Counted from the stretch's first letter, positions 1 through 6,760 are shown. The stretch: 7,393 nucleotides of DNA from SIG469 sp964384255 (GCA_964384255.1 CAYLKH010000088.1:1-7393); one strand, 5' to 3'. Numbers and translations: made by a program. The notes: generated by a model not told the origin, from the letters alone.

Positions 1-10
1 CTGACTTCCG

Positions 11-33
11 TAGTTTTGGCTTCGCCAAAACTA
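11..33. repeat. Perfect inverted repeat (10-bp stem, 3-nt loop)
   Basis: The arms TAGTTTTGGC (11-20) and GCCAAAACTA (24-33) are exact reverse complements around the triloop TTC. As RNA this would be a stable hairpin on either strand. No T-tract follows, so it is not a standard intrinsic terminator. It lies next to a second, longer inverted repeat at 58-92. It could be the trailing structure of a gene to the left of the window or part of a small intergenic repeat element; the sequence does not decide between them. Confidence 0.8.
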
Positions 34-57
34 TAACTGCCGAAGGCCGCAAGAATC

Positions 58-92
58 CGTGTCAAAATAGTCCAACGGACTATTTTGACACG
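58..92. repeat. Perfect inverted repeat (16-bp stem, 3-nt loop)
   Basis: The arms CGTGTCAAAATAGTCC (58-73) and GGACTATTTTGACACG (77-92) are exact reverse complements with loop AAC (74-76). No T-run follows on the plus strand (next bases CTGAGG), so this is not a canonical terminator. A shorter inverted repeat GTGTC-AC-GACAC follows at 98-109, and ACTTG-T-CAAGT at 108-118, so most of the 134 bases before the EIIC gene can fold. Possible roles are a leader or attenuator structure, an operator, or a dispersed palindromic repeat. Structure is seen directly; function is unknown. Confidence 0.85.
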
Positions 93-143
93 CTGAGGTG
101 TCACGACACTTGTCAAGTCTTTGTTTATGAAAAGGTGGATCTG

Positions 144-1223
144 ATGTCTAAGCTAAAGGCGTTTTTAAAAAGAAAGAACATCGTGTTTTCTGCAAAGCGT
201 TATGGGGTCGATGCCCTTGGCGCAATGGCCCAGGGCCTGTTCTGCTCCCTGCTTATTGGCACCATACTCAATACCCTCGGCACCCAGTTTAATATCGGCT
301 TTCTGACCGCCACTTTGGGCGAGACCGGATATACTATCGGCGGGCTGGCGTCTGCTATGGTGGGTCCGGCTATGGCGGTCGCCATAGGCTATGCCCTCCA
401 GGCGCCAAATCTGGTCCTGTTTTCCCTGATCCCCGTTGGCTTCGCCACCAATTCTCTGGGCGGGGCGGGCGGCCCCCTGGCCGTTCTGTTCGTGGCCATA
501 ATTGCCGCCGAATTCGGCAAGATGGTAGCCGGAGAGACTAAGGTGGATATCCTCGTTACGCCCATTGTCACTATTCTTGTGGGCGTCGGTGTGGCCGCTC
601 TTATTGCCCGGCCCATTGGAGCCGCGGCCAGCGCTGTGGGTCAGCTTATTATGTGGGCGACTGAACTGCGGCCATTTCTTATGGGTATTATAGTTTCCGT
701 AGTGGTGGGCATCGCCCTGACTCTGCCTATTTCCAGCGCCGCTATCTGCGCCGCGTTGGGCCTTACGGGCCTTGCCGGTGGCGCGGCTGTGGCTGGTTGC
801 TGCGCCAATATGGTGGGGTTTGCGGTCATGTCCTTCCGGGAAAATCGCTGGGGCGGACTTGTGGCTCAGGGTATTGGCACCTCTATGCTCCAGATGGGCA
901 ATATAGTCAAGAACCCCAGAATATGGATCCCGGCCATACTTACCTCCGCCATCACCGGACCCATCGCCACCTGCGTATTTAAGCTCGAGATGAACGGCGC
1001 GGCTGTATCTTCGGGTATGGGTACCTGCGGACTGGTGGGGCAGATCGGCGTATATACCGGCTGGCTAAACGATATTGCCGCCGGCGTTAAAGATTCTATC
1101 ACCGCCTTTGACTGGCTGGGTCTGGTGCTTATCTGCTTTGTTCTGCCCGGGATAATATGCTGGGCCCTGGGTCTTGTGTGCTGCAAGCTGGGATGGATTA
1201 AAGACGGCGACCTGAAGCTGTGA
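144..1223 (+). CDS. PTS EIIC type-2 family (PfoR-like) membrane protein
   Basis: This encodes a 359-residue, very hydrophobic, Gly/Ala-rich integral membrane protein that I assign to the PTS_EIIC_2 / PfoR family (membrane EIIC-like proteins, some described as toxin-gene regulators in Clostridium). Family-like features are an amphipathic basic N-terminus (residues 1-20), a Gly-rich segment NSLGGAGGP (103-111), LPISSAAIC (194-202), and NPRIWIPAILTSAITGP (257-273) ahead of the C-terminal membrane segments. Roughly eight to ten membrane spans are likely. The ATG at 144 is chosen over the in-frame GTG at 135 because AGGTGG (133-138) sits 5 nt upstream of it and would overlap the GTG. No EIIA or EIIB domain is fused and no PTS partner is adjacent, so sugar phosphorylation cannot be claimed. 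The substrate is unknown. It is convergent with the metal-importer operon and has its own terminator. Confidence 0.85.
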   Translation: MSKLKAFLKRKNIVFSAKRYGVDALGAMAQGLFCSLLIGTILNTLGTQFNIGFLTATLGETGYTIGGLASAMVGPAMAVAIGYALQAPNLVLFSLIPVGFATNSLGGAGGPLAVLFVAIIAAEFGKMVAGETKVDILVTPIVTILVGVGVAALIARPIGAAASAVGQLIMWATELRPFLMGIIVSVVVGIALTLPISSAAICAALGLTGLAGGAAVAGCCANMVGFAVMSFRENRWGGLVAQGIGTSMLQMGNIVKNPRIWIPAILTSAITGPIATCVFKLEMNGAAVSSGMGTCGLVGQIGVYTGWLNDIAAGVKDSITAFDWLGLVLICFVLPGIICWALGLVCCKLGWIKDGDLKL

Positions 1224-1244
1224 TGTTTGGCAATAATAAATATA

Positions 1245-1277
1245 AAGCGGATAGCGTTAAATGCTATCCGCTTTTTT
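1245..1277. terminator. Rho-independent terminator, probably bidirectional
   Basis: An 11-bp perfect stem AAGCGGATAGC (1245-1255) / GCTATCCGCTT (1263-1273) with a 7-nt loop is followed by a plus-strand T-run ending at 1277. It begins 21 nt after the EIIC stop codon. On the minus strand it lies directly downstream of the permease stop (1279-1281) and is followed by the T-rich stretch TATATTTATTATTG. It therefore can also end the five-gene minus-strand operon, though the minus-strand T-tract is less regular. Confidence 0.9.
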
Positions 1278-1278
1278 G

Positions 1279-2127
1279 CTATGCTTTTTTTCTGCCTGCG
1301 GCAAATGATATGCAAAACCACAGCGCCAGGAACAACGATATTGCCGCTCCGGAGGAGGAGCCTGCGTAATACGAAAGCATAAGCCCCGCAATGCCGCAGA
1401 CCAAAGCCCCAAGGACAGAATAGAGATGGTATTTTCTCATGTTTCCCGCAACGTTTCTGGCTGACGCGGCCGGGAGAATAAGCAGAGAGTTGATGACCAG
1501 CAGCCCGACCCAGGTCATGGCCATGGAAACAACCAGGGCGATGGCGGCAGAAAACAGAGTTTCGTAAACAAACACCCTTACGCCCCTGCTTTCGGCCAGA
1601 GCCGGATGGACCGAAGCCAGAGTAAGCCGGTTAATACACAGGCACCACAGGATAATTACACAAACCAGAGTGATAAAGAGCATCAGTATCTCGGCGGGGC
1701 TGACGCTTAAAATATCGCCGATAAGGTAGGTGTTGAATTTGGTAAAGCTCCTGCCGCCGATGGTTGAAATGAATATGCCCAGGGCTACTGCCGTGGAAGA
1801 AAACACGCCGATTATGGTATCGCTGGAAAAGGACGAGCGCCTTCTTATCCATGAAAACACAAGGGCAAAAACAACAGCCAGAGCCGCAGCAAACCACAGC
1901 GGCCGGGACAGCCCACACAGCGCGCCGATGGCTATGCCGGTAAAACCGCTGTGACCCAGAGCGTCGGAAAAGAAGGACATTTTGTTGGTCACGATCATTG
2001 TGGACAGCAGCCCAAACAGAGGAGACATGAGGATAACGGCCAGCAGGGCGTTTTTCATAAAATACATTCCGCCGCTTTGGGCCCATTCAAAGGGCAGCAG
2101 CTGGACGATGGAATACCAAAGCTCCAT
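1279..2127 (-). CDS. znuB: ABC-3 family metal (zinc-type) permease
   Basis: A 282-residue membrane permease of the ABC-3 (ZnuB/MntB/TroC) family, the channel subunit of a divalent-metal importer. About seven or eight hydrophobic spans are visible (for example around 28-46, 77-95, 105-123, 146-164, 190-220, 237-256 and 262-278). Family motifs are MSFFSDALGHSGFTGIAIG (50-68), ESRGVRVFVYET (179-190) and LLVINSLLILPAASARNVA (209-227). Length is typical. The ATG (2125-2127) overlaps the ATPase stop codon by one base (TAATG). It has an ideal GGAGGTG (2135-2141) seven bases upstream, inside the ATPase gene, which implies translational coupling. The family fold is certain. Zinc as substrate is inferred from the adjacent binding protein; manganese or iron importers share this permease family, so the symbol is provisional. 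Confidence 0.9.
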   Translation of the reverse strand: MELWYSIVQLLPFEWAQSGGMYFMKNALLAVILMSPLFGLLSTMIVTNKMSFFSDALGHSGFTGIAIGALCGLSRPLWFAAALAVVFALVFSWIRRRSSFSSDTIIGVFSSTAVALGIFISTIGGRSFTKFNTYLIGDILSVSPAEILMLFITLVCVIILWCLCINRLTLASVHPALAESRGVRVFVYETLFSAAIALVVSMAMTWVGLLVINSLLILPAASARNVAGNMRKYHLYSVLGALVCGIAGLMLSYYAGSSSGAAISLFLALWFCISFAAGRKKA

Positions 2128-2879
2128 TATTGCTCACCTCCCAGATTAAAAACCTGACGGAATTCGGCCGACGACAATACCTCGGCCGGCGGGCCGGACC
2201 TGACGATGGTGTCTTTGAGCAGCAGCACCTTGTCGGCAAAACCATCGAGAGAAGCAAAGTCGTGAGTGGTGATGAGGATAGACAGGTCATATTTGACCCG
2301 GATCTCGTCCAGCATTTCTTTAAGCCGCTGCATACCTTCCACATCGACACCGCTCATGGGTTCGTCGAGGATAAGCATATGGGGTACCGGCTCAAGAGCC
2401 AGAGCCAAAAGCACCCTTTGAAGCTCGCCGCCGGACAGAGCGCCGATCTGCTTGTCCACCAGCGATTCGGCCCTGACCCGGGAAAGGCACTGGATGACCC
2501 GGGACCGAAGGCCCCTGCTCACCGGGAGAAAAATGGGCCGCCTTGACATGGATATGGAAAACAGGTCCAGAACGCTTACGGGTTCCCCCCGGTCAAAGCT
2601 GGGGCTTTGAGGAACATAACCGATCAGGGGACGCTGGGCGCCGCCCCCGGCGGGAGTGAAGGTGATTTTTCCGCTGTATTCCCGCTGACCCAGCAGAGCT
2701 TTGATCAGGGTGCTTTTGCCCGCGCCGTTGGGGCCGATAAGGGCGACTATTTCGCCGCAGTGGACATGGAAGCTTACGTTGTGGAATATGCTGTCCCCTC
2801 CGGCGGACGCTCCCAGATCGTAGACCGCAAGGCAGCAGGAGCCGGAGCATTCGCTGCTGTTGTGCTTAATGTTTCTCAT
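2127..2879 (-). CDS. znuC: Metal ABC importer ATP-binding protein (ZnuC-like)
   Basis: A 250-residue ABC ATPase that powers the importer. All nucleotide-binding motifs are intact: Walker A GPNGAGKST (49-57), Q-loop glutamine (Q91 in YVPQSPSFDR), signature LSGGELQR (148-155), Walker B MLILDEP (168-174), D-loop SGVD (176-179) and switch histidine H206 (TTHD). The VPQ...FDR Q-loop context and DEP-MSGVD sequence fit the ZnuC/MntA/FhuC-like group. The ATG (2877-2879) lies 3 nt after the znuA-like stop; its ribosome site is weak (AGG about 8 nt upstream), so coupling to upstream translation is likely. The first ~17 residues precede the usual domain start and contain Cys11, Cys15 and Cys16, which is unusual for the family. 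The gene ends one base into the permease ATG. Confidence 0.93.
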   Translation of the reverse strand: MRNIKHNSSECSGSCCLAVYDLGASAGGDSIFHNVSFHVHCGEIVALIGPNGAGKSTLIKALLGQREYSGKITFTPAGGGAQRPLIGYVPQSPSFDRGEPVSVLDLFSISMSRRPIFLPVSRGLRSRVIQCLSRVRAESLVDKQIGALSGGELQRVLLALALEPVPHMLILDEPMSGVDVEGMQRLKEMLDEIRVKYDLSILITTHDFASLDGFADKVLLLKDTIVRSGPPAEVLSSAEFRQVFNLGGEQ

Positions 2880-2882
2880 AAT

Positions 2883-3770
2883 TTAACCTAAAGCCTCAAT
2901 AATTGATTGGACATTGGCGGTGATAATATCCCTGTAAGGGTCGTCAGATTCGGTGTCAGGGCGGGATATCATCATGTTTAAGCTGGCGACCACAACTCCG
3001 GTTTCCCGGGAAATGGCCTCAGCCGTGGCGGTAGAACCGTTGACTTCGGTAAAAATAGCCGGAATATTATTATCTTTTATGAGGGATATTATCTCGGCCA
3101 TTTCGGCGGCAGAGGCTTCGCTTCCGGCTTCCTCCTCGATAGAGCGCACAACAGTCAGCCCAAAGGCGCTGGCAAAATAAGCAAATCCGTCGTGGAAGGT
3201 TATAAGCTGACGGCAGGACAGGTCGCTGAGCTGCCGGTTCAGCCGGGCCTTCAATTCCAGCAGAGAATCCCCATAGCTTTCGGCGTTGGCAGAAAGGGTA
3301 TCAGAAGGAAGATAAGTGCTTAAAGCTTCGGCGATGTTGACCGCCATGGCGGCGGCGTTTTCGGGGTCCAGCCATATGTGGGGATCGTCCTCCGCCTGAT
3401 GGTCGTGGCCGTCGTGATGGCCCTGCTGGGAAAGCAGGGGAATACCGGCAGAGCAGTCGCAAACGGTCCTGTTCCCAAGGTCGATATCATCAAGGAAAAA
3501 TTCAAATCCCCCGCCGTTTATCAAAACAACGTCGCTGTTTTCCAGCTTTTTCATATCGTTTACCGACAGAGAATAGTCGTGAACGCAGCTTATCTGCTGA
3601 TCAATCAGCAGGGTGACATGAACTCCGTCGATGCCCTCAACTACCTTCTGGCACAGCAGATAAACGGGATAGGTGGTACAGGTGATGGTAAATTCGTGGG
3701 AATCGCTTTGGCCGCAGCCGGGTATGATCAGCATGGCGGCGGCCAGCAGGATCGATAGAAGCTTTTTCAA
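2883..3770 (-). CDS. znuA: Zinc-type ABC substrate-binding lipoprotein (ZnuA-like)
   Basis: A 295-residue TroA/ZnuA-family binding protein that captures metal outside the membrane for the adjacent permease and ATPase. I start it at TTG (3768-3770): GGAAAGG (3779-3785) lies 8 nt upstream, and this start gives a clean lipoprotein signal (KK, hydrophobic core, then IIPGC with lipidated Cys19). A longer reading from 3839 would put 23 extra residues before the signal. Likely metal ligands by family analogy are H64 in VHDYSL, H131 in DPHIWLDP and H193 in TFHDGFAYF. The VHDYSL segment resembles the PHDYSL region of E. coli ZnuA. A His/Asp-rich loop, GHHDGHDHQAEDDPH (117-131), is typical of zinc rather than manganese binders. 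The start codon lies 4 nt after the regulator stop. Proline in the lipobox -2 position is slightly atypical. Confidence 0.9.
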   Translation of the reverse strand: MKKLLSILLAAAMLIIPGCGQSDSHEFTITCTTYPVYLLCQKVVEGIDGVHVTLLIDQQISCVHDYSLSVNDMKKLENSDVVLINGGGFEFFLDDIDLGNRTVCDCSAGIPLLSQQGHHDGHDHQAEDDPHIWLDPENAAAMAVNIAEALSTYLPSDTLSANAESYGDSLLELKARLNRQLSDLSCRQLITFHDGFAYFASAFGLTVVRSIEEEAGSEASAAEMAEIISLIKDNNIPAIFTEVNGSTATAEAISRETGVVVASLNMMISRPDTESDDPYRDIITANVQSIIEALG

Positions 3771-3774
3771 AGTA

Positions 3775-4410
3775 TCAGCCTTTCCGTAAGAATAATTGTT
3801 GGTGATCCAGCAGCTTGATGGAGCTGCCGTCAAATTCAAGAAGCCCCGAGTTCCTCAGCTGACACAACGCCCGGGACATGGACGGCCGGGACACGGCAAG
3901 ATACTGGGCCAGCTGGTTGCGGTTGAAGGGGATGGTGAGGTAGGGGCTGCCGGTTTGGAGATATAGATGCTCCAGATAAGCGATCAGCCGCTGGCTTATG
4001 CCGTGGACGCTCAGCAGCCGGGTCCGGAGACGCTCGGCAGAAAGCTCCTGAGCCAGCAGCCTCATGGCGTTGGACATAAGCAGCTGCTTCAGGGAGTCGG
4101 GCAGGTCGGAGCTGGGGGAAAATATGCTTCCGGGCAGCAGCGCCAGCTGGGACCGGGTCTTTGCCACATATTCCCCGGACTGGATTCCGGTCAGGGCGGA
4201 ACACAGGCCAAAGCACTGGCCTTCGGTAAATACGCCGTAGCTGCACTGGATACAGCCGGAAATAACCACGGCGAAAAACCATTGGTCCCCGAGCCTGAGA
4301 TCAATATGTTCCCCGGCAATACAGGTCTTGTGCCTGGGCATAAGGTATTTGTCAAGAGTGACCGGGTCGTCAATGCCCTGAAACAGAGGGCCGATAAAAT
4401 GCTCCTTCAT
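3775..4410 (-). CDS. Crp/Fnr-family transcriptional regulator
   Basis: A 211-residue protein with the Crp/Fnr layout: a divergent N-terminal beta-barrel sensor (about 1-110, with GEHI, VVISGCIQCSYG and EGQCFGLCSAL), a dimerisation helix (about 113-150) and a C-terminal winged helix-turn-helix (about 160-205). The recognition region LAVSRPSMSRALCQLRNSGL (171-190) is characteristic of the family. I do not see the cAMP-pocket residues of Crp. The sensor has Cys30, Cys53, Cys56, Cys66 and Cys70, and the DNA-binding domain has Cys183; this is not the FNR cysteine pattern. The ATG is supported by AAGGAG (4417-4422), 6 nt upstream and overlapping the hydratase stop codon. Its place between the hydratase and the zinc importer suggests it controls this operon. 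The effector is unknown. Confidence 0.88.
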   Translation of the reverse strand: MKEHFIGPLFQGIDDPVTLDKYLMPRHKTCIAGEHIDLRLGDQWFFAVVISGCIQCSYGVFTEGQCFGLCSALTGIQSGEYVAKTRSQLALLPGSIFSPSSDLPDSLKQLLMSNAMRLLAQELSAERLRTRLLSVHGISQRLIAYLEHLYLQTGSPYLTIPFNRNQLAQYLAVSRPSMSRALCQLRNSGLLEFDGSSIKLLDHQQLFLRKG

Positions 4411-4420
4411 GGAAGGCTCC

Positions 4421-6658
4421 TTACTGGGCGTAATAGTTTATCAGACAGCCGGAAAGAATAATGTCTCTGTCTTCTTCGGTCAGGTTTTCCAGCAGCAGAG
4501 ATATGTTCCGCTTGGCTCCGTTTTGGATAAGTACGGCGTCCACATGGTCGTCGCCGTTTTCCAAAGCGGCTTTGATGCCGCCGATATATATTATATCGCC
4601 GGGTTGAATGTTCAGACTCTCCACATTTCTGCAAGTCAGGGGCAGCATACCCCAGTTGATAACGTTGCTGCGATAGCGCTTGGTGGCAAAATCCTCACAC
4701 AGGTTGGCAACACCCCCCAGCACCCGCTGGCAGGAAGCCGCCTGCTCCCGGGCAGAACCGTCGCCGGGGCGGATCGCCATGACCATGGAGCCATAGGCGG
4801 TGGTGGCCGGGTCGAACCCTTCCATAGCGGATACGACCTGAGGATCAGTGGGGTCGGCTCTGCGGAGAAGCTCTATTTCGTGGATGGCTTTGGCTCTGCC
4901 TACATAGGCCGGGTCCTTGCGGGAAAGGGCGAATTCTGACAGCCTGATGGGGTTGGAGCGATAGGATGAGGTCTCGCCGGAGGGAATAAGCTCGTCAGTG
5001 GTGGTGACCGGGTCGTAAATGGCAGAAGCTACCTTAATAAGCAGATTGTCGGCCATGGGTATCTGCTCCGGCCAGTCGGCGATGTTGGGGCCATAAACCA
5101 GCTGAGCATCCCTGTCTGCCTTGCCAAAGCCCTGATAGACCCGGGATCTGTAGGGAGTGTCATCATAGTGATAGTCGCTGGTGGGCAGATCGGCAGGGCA
5201 GTCAGCCAGGTCGGTGGCGGCGGTGACAGCGCCGCCATTAAGGGCGCTGGCGGCGATGGACCGGGCATCCATCAGGGCCACATAGGATATCTGACCTTCG
5301 CCGGGCTTGCTGCCTTCGCGGTTGGGGAAATTGCGGGTAGAGTGGCGCAGAGAGAAGCAGCCGTTGGCCGGGACGTCTCCCGCGCCGAAGCAGGGACCGC
5401 AGAAGGCGCTGCGTATGGACGCGCCGGAGGAGATAAGGGATGTGAGCGCGCCGTTGCGGGTCAGCTCCAGCATGACCGGCTGGCTGGCGGGATAAACAGA
5501 CAGCCAGAAAGCGTCGCTGCCCAGACTCTTGCCCCCAAGGATCTGGCTGGCGCGGACAAGGTTCTGACAGGTGCCGCCGCTGCATCCGGCGATAACGCCC
5601 TGATCCGCATAGAATTTTCCGTTTTTGATCTTATTAACAAGGGATGGAGCATCAACGCCCAGCTGGACCCGGGTATCTTCGTCGACCTTATGCAAAAGGT
5701 CTTCCATATTTTCGTTAAACTCCCTGATGGTGTATGCGTTGCTGGGGTGGAAGGGCAGGGCTATCATGGGTTCGACAGCGGAAAGGTCGACCTTCAACAG
5801 CACGTCGTAATATGCGCCGTCCCCGGGGCTTAGCTGCTTATATGCATCAGCTCGTCCATGAGTCGTAAGGGAGGCTTTAACAATGTCGTCAGTCTGCCAG
5901 ATGGATGACAGGCAGGAGGTTTCGGTGGTCATAACGTCGATACCGTTGCGATAATCCATGCTCAGGCTGGAGATGCCCGGACCGACGAATTCCATAATGC
6001 GGTTTTTGACAATGCCGTCGCTAAAGGTTTTGCCAATAATTGCCAGAGCCACGTCCTGAGGGCCGACACCGGGTCTGGGCGCGCCCTCCAGCCAGACGCA
6101 AACCACCTGCGGACGGCTGACATCATAGGTTTTGCCCAGCAGCTGCTTGGCAAGCTCGGGACCGCCTTCGCCGATGGACAATGTGCCATATGCGCCATAA
6201 CGGGTATGGCTGTCGGATGCGATTATCATCGCTCCGGAAGCGGCGTAACGTTCGCGCATATATTGATGGATAACGGCCTGATGAGCAGGCACAAACTCCC
6301 CGCCATAACGCTTGCAGGCAGAAAGGCCAAACAGGTGGTCGTCTTCGTTAATAGTGCCGCCAACGGCGCAAAGGCTGTTGTGGCAGTTGGTCAGAACATA
6401 GGGGATGGGGAAGGAGTCCAGCCCACCGGCTCTGGCGGTCTGGATGATGCCTACATAGGTTATGTCGTGGGAGGCCATGGCGTCGAACCTGATTTTCAGC
6501 AGCTGGCTGTTGCCGGAGGTGTTGTGGGCAGACAGAACCGACCAGGCCATGGTTTTGTCCTTCCCGGTGGTGGTGTCAAGCCCAAGGGCAATACCCTCGG
6601 CGGTCGTAAGGAGCTTACCGTGGTAGTAAAAGGCTCCGTTCATATCATAAGTGATCAT
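4421..6658 (-). CDS. Aconitase-superfamily hydratase (YbhJ-like), substrate unknown
   Basis: A full-length 745-residue protein of the aconitase superfamily, close in size and layout to the uncharacterised hydratase YbhJ of E. coli. Visible motifs in order: ASDSHTRYGAYG (147-158, the DSHT active-site motif), GCSGGTC (358-364, position of the first Fe-S cysteine), AFCGPCFGAG (418-427, the CxxC cluster pair C420 and C423), and STRNFPNREG (440-449, the aconitase RNF..R-G motif). The swivel domain has GDGSAREQAA (632-641, like GSSREHAA) and RYRSNVINWGMLPL (661-674). These support a [4Fe-4S] enzyme that dehydrates/rehydrates a hydroxy-carboxylate, but the substrate cannot be read from sequence. It differs from canonical aconitase in GCSGGTC replacing SCTN. 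ATG 6656-6658 has GGAGA six bases upstream. First gene of the operon; 10 nt separate it from the regulator. Confidence 0.88.
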   Translation of the reverse strand: MITYDMNGAFYYHGKLLTTAEGIALGLDTTTGKDKTMAWSVLSAHNTSGNSQLLKIRFDAMASHDITYVGIIQTARAGGLDSFPIPYVLTNCHNSLCAVGGTINEDDHLFGLSACKRYGGEFVPAHQAVIHQYMRERYAASGAMIIASDSHTRYGAYGTLSIGEGGPELAKQLLGKTYDVSRPQVVCVWLEGAPRPGVGPQDVALAIIGKTFSDGIVKNRIMEFVGPGISSLSMDYRNGIDVMTTETSCLSSIWQTDDIVKASLTTHGRADAYKQLSPGDGAYYDVLLKVDLSAVEPMIALPFHPSNAYTIREFNENMEDLLHKVDEDTRVQLGVDAPSLVNKIKNGKFYADQGVIAGCSGGTCQNLVRASQILGGKSLGSDAFWLSVYPASQPVMLELTRNGALTSLISSGASIRSAFCGPCFGAGDVPANGCFSLRHSTRNFPNREGSKPGEGQISYVALMDARSIAASALNGGAVTAATDLADCPADLPTSDYHYDDTPYRSRVYQGFGKADRDAQLVYGPNIADWPEQIPMADNLLIKVASAIYDPVTTTDELIPSGETSSYRSNPIRLSEFALSRKDPAYVGRAKAIHEIELLRRADPTDPQVVSAMEGFDPATTAYGSMVMAIRPGDGSAREQAASCQRVLGGVANLCEDFATKRYRSNVINWGMLPLTCRNVESLNIQPGDIIYIGGIKAALENGDDHVDAVLIQNGAKRNISLLLENLTEEDRDIILSGCLINYYAQ

Positions 6659-6673
6659 TGTTAATCTCCAGAA

Positions 6674-6685
6674 GTTAAATTTAAC
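6674..6685. promoter_or_regulatory. Candidate operator: perfect 12-bp palindrome in the hydratase leader
   Basis: GTTAAATTTAAC is an exact palindrome located between the predicted -10 box and the ribosome binding site, at about +4 to +15 of the predicted transcript. A site in this position could block transcription. No known consensus is matched well enough to name a binding protein; the operon's own Crp-like regulator is a natural candidate, but that is inference. A 12-bp AT-rich palindrome may also arise by chance. Confidence 0.4.
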
Positions 6686-6695
6686 ATATATACTT

Positions 6696-6724
6696 ATAAT
6701 AACAATTTATATTGGGATTTTCAA
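6696..6724 (-). promoter_or_regulatory. Sigma-A-type promoter of the hydratase/regulator/zinc-importer operon
   Basis: Read on the minus strand, -35 TTGAAA (6719-6724) and -10 TATTAT (6696-6701) are separated by exactly 17 bp. Each matches five of six consensus bases. The predicted start near 6689 leaves a leader of about 30 nt before the hydratase ATG at 6658. The surrounding gap (6659-6760) is strongly AT-rich compared with the flanking genes, as expected for a promoter. No other comparable promoter was seen for the downstream four genes. Confidence 0.75.
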
Positions 6725-6760
6725 TCAATTAAGCAAGAATATAATCGTATCCGGTCCCGG

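Noticed and set aside
85..113. TTGACA at 85-90 as the -35 box of an EIIC promoter
   Set aside because: It matches the consensus exactly but is part of the 16-bp inverted repeat, and no -10-like hexamer occurs 16-18 bp downstream.
1..118. CRISPR-like repeat array
   Set aside because: The palindromes differ from one another in sequence and there is no repeated unit with regular spacers.
1631..2086. 151-codon minus-strand frame inside the permease gene
   Set aside because: Same strand but shifted frame within znuB. The translation is Arg/His/Cys-rich and matches no family, while the znuB frame carries all the ABC-3 motifs.
3771..3839. ATG start at 3839 for the ZnuA-like protein
   Set aside because: It would bury the lipoprotein signal behind 23 residues and overlap the regulator by 65 nt. 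The TTG at 3770 has a ribosome site and a proper signal peptide.
3967..4461. 164-codon plus-strand open frame opposite the Crp-like regulator
   Set aside because: Gln/Gly-rich translation without recognisable motifs, overlapping a real gene on the other strand.
5168..5833. 221-codon plus-strand open frame opposite the hydratase
   Set aside because: It is antisense to a clearly conserved enzyme. Its translation is Gly/Ala-rich without domains, and the frame is open because of the codon bias of the real gene.
6694..6710. PerR/Fur/Zur-like box in the hydratase promoter region
   Set aside because: TTATAAT on the plus strand matches half of a PerR box, but the second half does not match. The AT-rich promoter itself explains the resemblance.
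6712..6730. FNR/Crp-type site (TTGAT-N4-ATCAA) overlapping the -35 box
   Set aside because: On the minus strand only the TTGAT half is present; the other half does not fit.
6751..6760. CCGGTCCCGG as an ogt terminator
   Set aside because: Only a 4-bp stem and no T-run follows on the minus strand.
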